Assembly (NCBI RefSeq): GCF_900323885.1
Contig: NZ_OOHJ01000024.1
Location: 1 to 64,000 of the forward strand
DNA length: 64,000 nt
Direction of reading: 5' to 3'
Source of the DNA: [Actinomadura] parvosata subsp. kistnae
Lineage (GTDB): Bacteria; Actinomycetota; Actinomycetes; Streptosporangiales; Streptosporangiaceae
Shown here in pieces: positions 56,931 through 64,000 of this stretch (the stretch's first letter is position 1; every line of letters starts with the position of its first letter). The translations under genes were made by a program, and so were the position numbers. Under the pieces are notes generated by a model, which saw nothing but the letters and a program-made list of their open reading frames with translations, had not been told where the DNA came from and did no database searches.

Positions 56931-57913
56931 GTGACGGTATCGGTCTCGATGTCGGCGAGGCTCGTGCTGGCGACGGCCCTGACCATGACCATGGCGGCCG
57001 CCGTCCCCGGCCCCGCCCGGGCCGACCCGTCGCCCGCCCAGGCCAGGGCCCGGCTGGTGAAGCTGAACGAGCGGGCCGACCAGCTCGTCGAGCGCTACAA
57101 CCAGGCCACGGAGACCTACCGCGCGGCCAGGAAGAAGCACCAGGCCCTGGACGGCGAGCTGGCCGGCAAGGAGCGGCAGGTGGCGGGGCTGCGCGAGGAG
57201 CTGGCCGCGATCGCGGTGCACGACTACCAGTTCGGCCCCTCGATGGGCTGGCAGCACATCGCCGTCGGCGGGCGGCCCGAGGCGATGCTCAACGGCATGG
57301 CCGCCCTCGACCAGATGGCCCGGGACCGGGCGGCGAAGATCCAGGCGTTCGAGGAGGCCACCAAGGGGCTGCGCGAGCGGCGCGACCAGGCCAGGACCGC
57401 CCTGGAAGCGGCCGCGCGGGCCCGTGACGACGTGCGCGGCAAGCAGGAGGAGGTCGAACGCCTCGTCAAGGAGCAGACCAAGCTGCTGCGCCGGCTCGGC
57501 GCCTACCGCGACGGGAACCCGCGCAGCACCGGCATCACCTACACCGGCCCCGCCACCGGCAACGCCCGCGAAGCGCTCCAGTTCGCCTTCGCGCAGGTCG
57601 GCAAGCCCTACCGGTACGGCGGGACGGGGCCGGACAGCTTCGACTGCTCCGGGCTGACCCAGGCGGCCTGGCGGGCCGCCGGGGTGCGGCTGCCCCGCAC
57701 CACCTACACCCAGTGGGCCTGGGGGCCGCCCGGCGCGTGCCCCTGGACCAGCTCCAGCCGGGCGACCTGCTGTTCAGCAAGGGGCTGGGGCACATGGGCA
57801 TGTACGCGGGCGGCGGCCGGATGGTGCACGCCCCGCAGACCGGCGACGTCGTCAAGGTGGTCGATCTCGACGACTACTGGCGCGGCCGGCTCGTCGGCGC
57901 CATCCGGCCCTGA
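56931..57913 (+). pseudogene. NlpC/P60 cell-wall endopeptidase, frameshifted in a G run
   Basis: GTG 56931 with AAGGAGG. Signal peptide (LVLATALTMTMAAAVPGPAR-A), coiled coil (LVERYNQATETYRAARKKHQ; LEAAARARDDVRGKQEEVER), then NlpC/P60: FAQVGKPYRYGGTGPDSFDC (catalytic Cys) SGL. At GGGGGCC (~57,720) the frame breaks; the next frame supplies VPLDQLQPGDLLFSKGLGHM (catalytic His) and RMVHAPQTGDVVKVVDLDDY. One added G restores RipA-like length. Exported peptidoglycan hydrolase; the break is probably a sequencing error. Confidence 0.8.
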
Positions 57914-57914
57914 A

Positions 57915-57982
57915 TCACTGGCCGATCGCCGTCACTGGCCGATCGCCGTCACTGGTTGATCACCGTCACTGGTTGATTTCGG
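57915..57982. repeat. Four tandem 17-bp repeats
   Basis: TCACTGGCCGATCGCCG twice, then TCACTGGTTGATCACCG and TCACTGGTTGATTTCGG. They cover the 3' end of the ferritin-like gene, each copy repeating its stop codon region on the minus strand. Confidence 0.85.
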
Positions 57983-59020
57983 CGCGGGTGAAGACCGGCC
58001 CGCGTGGCGGCCCGTCGGCGTGCCGCCCGAGATCGCCGGCGTGGCGGCCAGCATCTGCCCGGCGAGCTTGAGCTCGAACATGATGCCCATCGCCGCGTCG
58101 AGCCGCCCCGGCCGGCCGTCCACGCACCGCTGCAACGCGGTCAGCAGCCGGGTGAACGTGACCCGGAACTGGTGCACCCGCCGCCACCCCTCGGAGTTCC
58201 TGTCGAGGTCGTCCACCTGCTGGTTGGGGGTCAGCGGCCACACCCCGTCGGGGTCGAACGGGTAGGGCGCGCCGGTGTAGGAGAAGCCGGCGGGCGCGGA
58301 CGGGTCGCGTACCAGGCGGCGGCCCTTGGCGATGGCGGCGAAGCGGTAGTAGTGGGCGATGTCGCCGTCGGGGTCGACCGGCGAGGTGGAGGTGCCCTCG
58401 CCCTCCTCGATGATGAGGTTGACGGCGCGGGCGGCGTCCTTGGTCGTCCTGATGGGGAAGAGCCGGTCGGAGCCGAACCAGGAGGGCGCCACCACCTGGC
58501 GGGTGACGTCGCCGGGCAGCACCGGGTCGGGCAGCGCGAGCAGCGCATCCACCAGCGTGCGGTAGAACTCGCCGATCGTGGCGAACTCGGGCGGTGCCCC
58601 CACCGCGCCCTCCTTCCTGAACACCAGGGGCTCCTCCGGCTCCTCGATCCGCATGAACACCCGCTCCATGAGGCCGCGCGAGAACGGCTCCAGCCCCACC
58701 ACGAGGTCGTCGCCGATGCCGAGCGGCAGCGGCCCCGGATAGCGCGGCAGGAAGCCGGGCGCGTCGAGGGCGGGGCGGGCGCCGAGCGCGTTGAGCAGGT
58801 TGCAGCCGATGAGCAGGTGCAGCATCTCGTCCACGACGACGTCGTGGACGGCCCACCAGATGTCGCGGTTGCGGCCCGGCTTCAGCGACAGCATCGCGGT
58901 CAGGTACGGCGGGATCGTGGCGAACTCCAGGCGGACGGCGTCCTGGACCCTGGGGACGAGCTCGTCGGGCTTGCCGGCCCTGGCCACCTCGTCGACGGCC
59001 GCGCGGTCGATTCTCAGCAT
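57966..59020 (-). CDS. Ferritin-like protein, equals C-terminal half of VioB/RebD-type proteins
   Basis: ATG 59020, 3 bp after the upstream stop. Ferritin-like helices with acidic/His ligands: RLEFATIPPYLTAMLSLKPG, DEMLHLLIGCNLLNALGARP (ExxH), later LNLIIEEGEGTSTSPVDPDG and HQFRVTFTRLLTALQRCVDG. This matches the C-terminal iminophenyl-pyruvate dimer synthase region of VioB. Near the 3' end the reading shifts frame (to PRGPVFTRAEINQ, stop 57966); in the original frame it would run to 57932. With the next gene it forms a split version of VioB. Substrate unknown. Confidence 0.7.
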
Positions 59021-59023
59021 CGC

Positions 59024-60805
59024 TCATTCACTCCCTCGGTCGCCGGACAGGTGCCGGGCGGCGCTCAGACCGCGTGCCACCAGGTCGCGGGCGGCCACCA
59101 GCTTCGGCTCCGGCGGCAGGACGCCGGAGACCGGCGGCGGCGCGGAGCGCGCCATGGCGCGCGGGGCGGCGGGCAGGCCGTTCAGCCAGCGCAGGATCGT
59201 GGCGCGTTTCGGCTCGGACAGGTCACGGGTGACGGGCATGTGGTTGGGGTCGGTGATGTCGCGGGACAGGGCCAGCAGCATCGCGGCCCGCCACGGCCGG
59301 ACGGCGTCGAGGTCGCCGAGGTTCACCAGGTGCTCGCCCATGATCGGGTAGTGCGTGGCGTAGGGGGCCAGGATGCGCTGCACCGCGTCCTCCAGGTGCT
59401 CCTCCGCCGGGGGCTCGTGGGCGTCGCGCACGTGGGCGGCGATGACGTCCATGGACGGGTCGATGCCGGAGCCGTCGAGGTCGAGGGTGCCGTCGGCGTT
59501 CCTGCGCGGGCTGTAGGCGACCTGCTCGACGACGCCGTCGAGGCCGGGGCGCGGCCCGTGTGGGTCGCCTGCCTCCAGCGTCACGGTGGCGGTGCCGTCA
59601 GGGCCGGTGACGACCGAGTCCGGCACGGTCAGCACGGACGCGTCGCCGAGCACGCGGGCGAGGTGGACGGTGACGCCGGCGGCGGGCTCGCCGCGCTCGC
59701 GGGCGTGCAGGGTGACGGTGGCGCGGGCGCCGGCCTCGACGCGGTGCACGAAGCCGTCGGCCCGCACGTACAGGCCGTCCCTGGTCTCCCTGGACAGGAC
59801 GCGCCGGCCGCCGCCGGCGTCGGCGACGAGCAGCGCCAGCGGGCGGCTCTCCAGAGCGTGCGCGGCCTGCGGCGGGAGCGGGAGGGAGATCACCCCCGAC
59901 GGCGGCGGGGACGGCAGCAGCACGGCCGTGCCGATGTCGATCACGTCCGCGCCGGGCGGCAGCACGTCGCCGGCCTGCACCTGCTCGCCCGGCAGGACGG
60001 CCACGTCGATCCTGGCCGCCCGCGGGTGCGCGGGGCCGGGGCTCGCGGCGAACGGGTAGGCGTTGCCGAGGTCCAGCACCAGGCGGTCGCCCCGGACGAC
60101 GGCGACCGAGCGGCCGAACGACGTCTCGGAGGTCAGGCTGCCCATGTCCAGGCGCCGCCCGGCCACGAACGACAGCGGCTCGCCCGGCGACCACGGGCCG
60201 ACGCAGCCGGTCAGCCTGCCGGTGGCGAACGCGGCCGTGCAGCGCTGCGCGGTGATCCCGTACATGGTGAACCGGATCGAGAGCCGCTCCGGCGAGCAGT
60301 CGCGCAGCTCGGCCAGCAGGGGGACGGCCGCGGCGGCGGGGCCGTAGGCGACCTCCTCCAGGACGGAGACGAACGTGGCGCTCATCATGTCGAAGCCGCC
60401 GTCGTCGCCGCCGCGCCCCCACAGGTCGCGGAAGGCGGCGGGCCGGAAGCGGCCCGACAGCAGGCTCTCCCCGCGCGGCCCCGTCAGCCGGACCGTCAGC
60501 CCCCAGATCTCGGTGGAGACCTGCCAGTCGGGGTCGAGGTCGACGAGCTTGGCGCTGGCCTGGTCGGGGCTGGTCAGCACGTCGAGGCCGAGGGCCGGGT
60601 GGCCCGCCGCCAGCGGCTGCCCCGGCCCCGACTCGCCGCCGGTGACCTTGCAGCCGAGCAGGTCGAACGTGCCGCAGCCGTAGGCGTTCCAGCTCGGCTG
60701 CGGCGGATCCGGGCTGCCGAAGGAGCCCGGATCGTTGTTCCCCGTCGGGACGTCGCTGAGGAACCTGCCCGCGAACGTCAGCCGCGGGAAGTCAAGGTAG
60801 CTCAT
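59024..60805 (-). CDS. Protein equal to the N-terminal half of VioB/RebD-type proteins
   Basis: 593 residues. MSYLDFPRLTFAGRFLSDVP TGNNDP at the start and a closing YPIMGEHLVNLGDLDAVRPW, ITDPNHMPVTRDLSEPKRAT correspond to the N-terminal half of VioB (MSILDFPRI...; MPSTRELSAPKARLFLKYL). Long beta-rich middle (DRLVLDLGNAYPFAASPGPA). No amino-acid oxidase (VioA/RebO type) or indole-pathway gene is adjacent, so the pair may use another imine substrate. First gene of a two-gene operon. Confidence 0.7.
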   Translation of the reverse strand: MSYLDFPRLTFAGRFLSDVPTGNNDPGSFGSPDPPQPSWNAYGCGTFDLLGCKVTGGESGPGQPLAAGHPALGLDVLTSPDQASAKLVDLDPDWQVSTEIWGLTVRLTGPRGESLLSGRFRPAAFRDLWGRGGDDGGFDMMSATFVSVLEEVAYGPAAAAVPLLAELRDCSPERLSIRFTMYGITAQRCTAAFATGRLTGCVGPWSPGEPLSFVAGRRLDMGSLTSETSFGRSVAVVRGDRLVLDLGNAYPFAASPGPAHPRAARIDVAVLPGEQVQAGDVLPPGADVIDIGTAVLLPSPPPSGVISLPLPPQAAHALESRPLALLVADAGGGRRVLSRETRDGLYVRADGFVHRVEAGARATVTLHARERGEPAAGVTVHLARVLGDASVLTVPDSVVTGPDGTATVTLEAGDPHGPRPGLDGVVEQVAYSPRRNADGTLDLDGSGIDPSMDVIAAHVRDAHEPPAEEHLEDAVQRILAPYATHYPIMGEHLVNLGDLDAVRPWRAAMLLALSRDITDPNHMPVTRDLSEPKRATILRWLNGLPAAPRAMARSAPPPVSGVLPPEPKLVAARDLVARGLSAARHLSGDRGSE

Positions 60806-61121
60806 CGTGTCCGCCTCCTGGCGTCGTCAAAGATGGTGGGCCCCCGAGTACAAGAACCTTGCTGCCGTTCGGGCGTCCCGGCGATGCCCTGCGGGGATAG
60901 ACCTCAGGGACCCTCCCCCGTTACGACCCGGATCACCCGGATTCTCCGAATCTCCCGGTGGCGTACGGGTACGGCATGGTAGTGATCTGTAAGCGCCTGC
61001 CGACCGGGGCAGGGCCGCGCTCATCCGCCCGCCCGGCGGTGACCACGCACAGTGACGCGACGGCCACCCGTCGTCGACCGAAGGGTGTGAGACTCATCCA
61101 GACGCAAGACGGAGGTGCTCG
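60806..61121. other. Divergent intergenic region, no gene seen
   Basis: Should contain promoters for the VioB-like pair and the amidase; no confident hexamers. AAGACGGAGGTGCTCG before 61122 is the amidase ribosome site. Confidence 0.4.
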
Positions 61122-62140
61122 ATGCCGTACCTGACCCAGCTCGCCGATGTCGCCCGCCGCACCGGATACCCGGTGACCGAGGTGGCCGGCTGGCGCAGCC
61201 GCGGCCACGGGCCGCAACCGGAGGTGCAGGGCATCGTCTGCCACCACACCGCCGGCCCCGCCGGCGGCGGCGACTACCCCTCGCTCGCCGTGGTCCGCGA
61301 CGGCCGGCCCGGCCTGTCGGGGCCGCTGTCGCAGTTCGGGCTCGGCCGCTCGGGCCGCATCTACGTCATCGCCGCCGGACGCTGCTGGCACAACGCCCCC
61401 TCCACCTCGCCGCGGCACGACAACTCCAGCTCGATCGGCATCGAGGCCGAGAACAACGGCACCCAGCCGTGGCCCGCGGCCCAGCTCGACGCCTACCGGC
61501 GGCTGTGCGCGGAGCTGTGCCGCGAGTTCGGGCTGCCCGCCTCGCGCGTCAAGGCGCACCGGGAGGTCAACACCGCCAAGCCCGACCCCCACTCCATCGA
61601 CATGAACGCGTTCCGGGCGGCCGTCGCCGCCCTCATCGCCGGGACGACCGGCCCGACCTGGACGGAGAAGATCGTGCGGGAACTGCCGCTGATCCGGCTC
61701 GGAGACGACAACAACGACGTCAAGACCGTCAGAGGCTGCCTGTTCGCGCGGGGCACGTGCCCGCCGCCGCCTACGCCGGCGTGCCAGACGGGCTGGCAGG
61801 GTGGCTGAACTCCAGCCGGTGCGACGACGGGCTGGTGGAGCTGGTGCGCGGCTTCCAGCGGGCCCAGGGCCTCGACGACGACGGGCTCGTGGGGCCGCTC
61901 ACATGGGCGTCGCTGCTGCGGGTCTCGGCCGGCGCCGCGGCCGTGGCATCCGGCACGAGCGCGGCCCGCCCGTGGAGGCGCCGGCGAGCCGGTGAGCCCG
62001 CCCCTCGCGCGGGCGGGCCGGTGAGCCCGCCCTTCGCGCGGACGGGCCGGGGAGCGCGTCCTTCGCGCGGGCGAGCCGGTGAGCCCGCCCCTCGCGCGGG
62101 CGAGCCGGTGAGCCCGCCCTTCGCGCTGGTGCGCCGGTGA
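61122..62140 (+). pseudogene. N-acetylmuramoyl-L-alanine amidase with peptidoglycan-binding domain, frameshifted
   Basis: ATG 61122 (GGAGG). Amidase_2/PGRP: EVQGIVCHHTAGPAGGGDYP (zinc His), RCWHNAPSTSPRHDNSSSIG, KAHREVNTAKPDPHSIDMNA (zinc His, Lys). The first frame stops at 61808; from ~61,750 the next frame gives AYAGVPDGLAGWLNSSRCDD, LVELVRGFQRAQGLDDDGLV, GPLTWASLLRVSAG (peptidoglycan-binding), then a Pro/Arg/Gly repeat tail to 62140. A missing G in GCGCGGGGCAC explains the break. No signal peptide; endolysin-like layout. Confidence 0.75.
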
Positions 62141-62161
62141 GCGCGCCCTCGCGCGGGCGGC
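61989..62161. repeat. Six tandem copies of a 29-bp repeat
   Basis: Unit CCGGTGAGCCCGCCCCTCGC plus GCGGGCGAG with a few changes per copy (starts at 61989, 62018, 62047, 62076, 62105, 62134). It encodes the low-complexity tail of the amidase in one frame and runs past its stop. No unique spacers, so not CRISPR. Confidence 0.85.
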
Positions 62162-62195
62162 GGGGCGGGGCGCCGGGGCGTGGGATACTTCGGGG

Positions 62196-63494
62196 ATGGC
62201 GCGGATCGTCTTCATCGGGGCCGGTGACGTGGAGCTGACACGCCGCGTCCTGTCCGCCCTGATGCTCGCCCCCACGCTGCGCGGCGAGCTGGAGGTCGTG
62301 CTGCACGACGACGACCCCGGCCGGCTGGCGACGGCCGAGACGCTGGTGCGGGCGCTCGACGCCGAGGCGGGCGCCGACGCGAAGATCCGCAGCGTGTTCG
62401 ACCGGCGCCAGGCGCTCGAAGGGGCCGACTTCGTGCTCGCCGACCTCGACGTCGGCGGGTTCGAGGCCACACTGCGCGACTTCGAGATCCCCCACCGCTA
62501 CGGCCTGCGCCAGACCATCGGCGACACCATCGGCATCGGCGGCGTCTTCCGCGGCCTGCGCACGATCCCGGTGCTGGTGGAGCTGGCCCGGCAGATGGCC
62601 GAGGTGTGCCCGCGGGCGTGGCTGCTGAGCTGCACCGACCCGATGGCGATGACCGGGTGGGCGGTGCACGAGGCCACCGGGTTCGAGCGGTTCGCCGGGC
62701 TGTGCCACGCGGTGTGCGACACGCACGCCTACCTCGCCGACCTGGTCGGCCGCGACGAGGACGAGATCACCTTCCTCAGCGCCGGGCTCAACCACCAGTC
62801 GTTCGTGCTGCGCTTCGAGGCCGGCGGCCGCTCGCTCTACCCCGAGCTCGACGCCGTCCTGGCCGCCGACCCGCAGCTGCGCCGGCACGTGCGCGCCGAG
62901 CTCTACCGCACCTTCGGCTACTACCCCACCCAGTCGAGCGAGCACGCCGCCGAGTACGTGCCGTGGATCATGCGCCACCCCGAGGAGACGGCGCGGCTCG
63001 GCGTGCCGATCGAGGAGTACCTGCGCCGCGTCGGCCAGAGCCTGCACCTGTACGAGGAGACCCGGCGCGCCCTGTCGGCCGGCCACAAGCTGCTCATCCG
63101 GTGGCAGCACCAGGAGCCCGCCGCCGCGATGATCCTGGCCCTGCTGACCGGCGAGGAGAAGGAGATCTACGTCAACGTGCCCAACCGCGGCCTGATCGGC
63201 AACCTGCCCGAGCGGGCGTGCGTCGAGGTGCCCGCCCTGGTGGGCGCGGCCGGGGTGCGGCCGCGGGCCGTCGGCGACCTGCCCGTGCAGCTCGCCGCGC
63301 TCAACCGCACGTTCCTCAACGTCGTCGAGCTGACCGTGCGGGCCGTGCTCGACGGGGAGCGCGCCCACATCTACCGGGCGGCCATGCTCGACCCCAACAC
63401 GGCGGCCACGCTGCCGCTGCCCGCCATCCAGGCGCTGTGCGACGACCTGATCGAGGCGCACGGCGACCTGCTGCCGGCGGCGGTGCGCGCATGA
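62196..63494 (+). CDS. GH4-family NAD-dependent glycosidase (alpha-glucosidase/galactosidase)
   Basis: 432 residues. NAD site ARIVFIGAGDVELTRRVLSA; DTIGIGGVFRGLRTIPVLVE; metal-binding Cys-His in FAGLCHAVCDTHAYLADLVG; GLNHQSFVLRFEAGG; and YVNVPNRGLIGNLPERACVE. GH4 enzymes use NAD and a divalent metal to cleave by oxidation-elimination. The DeoR-type regulator follows directly, so this is probably the start of a sugar-use operon. Confidence 0.9.
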   Translation: MARIVFIGAGDVELTRRVLSALMLAPTLRGELEVVLHDDDPGRLATAETLVRALDAEAGADAKIRSVFDRRQALEGADFVLADLDVGGFEATLRDFEIPHRYGLRQTIGDTIGIGGVFRGLRTIPVLVELARQMAEVCPRAWLLSCTDPMAMTGWAVHEATGFERFAGLCHAVCDTHAYLADLVGRDEDEITFLSAGLNHQSFVLRFEAGGRSLYPELDAVLAADPQLRRHVRAELYRTFGYYPTQSSEHAAEYVPWIMRHPEETARLGVPIEEYLRRVGQSLHLYEETRRALSAGHKLLIRWQHQEPAAAMILALLTGEEKEIYVNVPNRGLIGNLPERACVEVPALVGAAGVRPRAVGDLPVQLAALNRTFLNVVELTVRAVLDGERAHIYRAAMLDPNTAATLPLPAIQALCDDLIEAHGDLLPAAVRA

Positions 63495-63526
63495 GCGAGC
63501 CCCTGCCTACGGAGATGCGCGCATGA
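63491..63526 (+). other. Duplicated start region: 11-codon mini-frame
   Basis: MSEPLPTEMRA then stop, overlapping the GH4 stop and the DeoR start by ATGA each. It repeats the DeoR beginning (MSESMPTEVR): a 32-bp tandem duplication. It may be translated as a leader. Confidence 0.45.
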
Positions 63527-64000
63527 GCGAGTCGATGCCGACCGAGGTGCGGCGCGAGCGCATGCTGGCGATGCTGACCGAGCAGGAGTTCGCGCGGGTC
63601 GCGGAGCTGGCCGAGGCGTTCGGGGTGTCCAGCGTGACCGTCCGCGCCGACCTCGACGCGCTGGAGGAGCAGGGCAAGGTGCGCCGGGTGCGCGGCGGCG
63701 CCGTGTCGGCCGGGCCGGCGCCGCACGTCGAGCCGTCGTTCGAGCTGTCGCTGGGCACGGCGGCGGTGGAGAAGTCGTCGATCGCGAAGGTGGCCGCGCG
63801 GCTGGTCGCCTCGGGCGAGAGCGTGCTGATGGGGGCGGGCACCACCACCACGTACGTCGCCAGGGAGCTCGTGGCGCGGCCCGACCTGACCGAGGTGACG
63901 GTGTTCACCAACGGGCTGCGCACGGCGCTGGAGCTGGAGCCCGCACTGCCCCGCATCTCGGTCGTGGTGACCGGCGGCAGCCTGCGGCGGCAGCAGCACT
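63523..64000 (+). CDS. DeoR-family regulator, cut by window end
   Basis: ATG 63523 with GGAG. RRERMLAMLTEQEFARVAEL, AEAFGVSSVTVRADLDALEE, QGKVRRVRGGAVS is the DeoR helix-turn-helix; SSIAKVAARLVASGESVLMG and VTVFTNGLRTALEL begin the sugar-phosphate-binding domain (DeoR C). Likely controls the GH4 gene and downstream sugar genes. Confidence 0.9.
   Translation, partial: MSESMPTEVRRERMLAMLTEQEFARVAELAEAFGVSSVTVRADLDALEEQGKVRRVRGGAVSAGPAPHVEPSFELSLGTAAVEKSSIAKVAARLVASGESVLMGAGTTTTYVARELVARPDLTEVTVFTNGLRTALELEPALPRISVVVTGGSLRRQQH

Noticed and set aside
58004..60982. A 992-codon plus-strand frame
   Set aside because: Antisense shadow of the two VioB-like genes; low-complexity composition.
61989..62161. 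CRISPR-like array
   Set aside because: The 29-bp units are contiguous with no spacers and encode a protein tail.

Overview
This is high-GC actinomycete DNA: GTG and TTG starts are common, ribosome sites are GGAGG-like, and there is a helix-turn-helix/DUF397 pair and a HelD-type helicase. A Streptosporangiales-like host is my guess, not shown by the sequence. The window has two parts. Positions 1 to about 40,340 are an integrated mobile element, mostly small conserved-hypothetical genes on the minus strand, ending in a large serine recombinase (38,921-40,309). Positions 40,340-64,000 are ordinary chromosome. The junction lies in the 3' end of an RND efflux gene, whose last ~35 codons come from the element. 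The left end of the element is outside the window.

Element layout. Left part (1-10.7 kb): zinc-binding and hypothetical proteins, a YqaJ-type exonuclease, excisionase-like helix-turn-helix proteins, an XRE regulator and a split TrmB/LuxR-type regulator. An IS630 copy (10,979-12,236) and a DUF5753/DUF397 pair follow. At 14.6-18.2 kb sits the most striking locus: a 1,095-residue protein joining a trypsin-like protease, a STAND-type NTPase, a histidine kinase and a receiver domain, behind a small trypsin-co-occurring protein. It looks like a predicted conflict/defence system. Next come DUF2786 and VWA genes, a tandem ribbon-helix-helix protein, a GntR regulator, and a YkgJ-like gene with an intein that is itself split by an IS256 copy. 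A long operon group (26.7-37 kb) encodes HU, an RNA-polymerase-alpha-CTD-like protein, zinc proteins, an ArdC-like protein and endonuclease VII. IS630 and IS982 copies interrupt its right side. I see no phage structural, conjugation or replication-initiator genes in the window.

Regulation. Nearly every element operon is preceded by palindromic octamers close to CGCTAGCG, set exactly 12 bp apart centre to centre (ten sites found by eye). One pair precedes the tandem ribbon-helix-helix gene at 20,284, which is therefore a good candidate for the binding protein. The protease-NTPase-kinase operon has no such site.

Chromosomal part: RND exporter with divergent MarR regulator, HelD/HelR-type RNA polymerase helicase, methyltransferase, SDR, esterase, PPOX-fold and RibD-like reductases, SpoIIE-type phosphatase, aldo/keto reductase, hydrolases, TetR-P450 pair with a clear shared operator, NlpC/P60 peptidase, a two-gene split version of VioB/RebD-type chromopyrrolate-synthase proteins, an amidase, a GH4 glycosidase and a DeoR regulator.

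Caution: at least a dozen genes, in both parts, are broken by single-base shifts, often in short G or C runs. Some may be real decay in the element, but the same pattern in chromosomal genes points to residual sequencing indels. Gene families were recognised from memory of motifs; no search was run.
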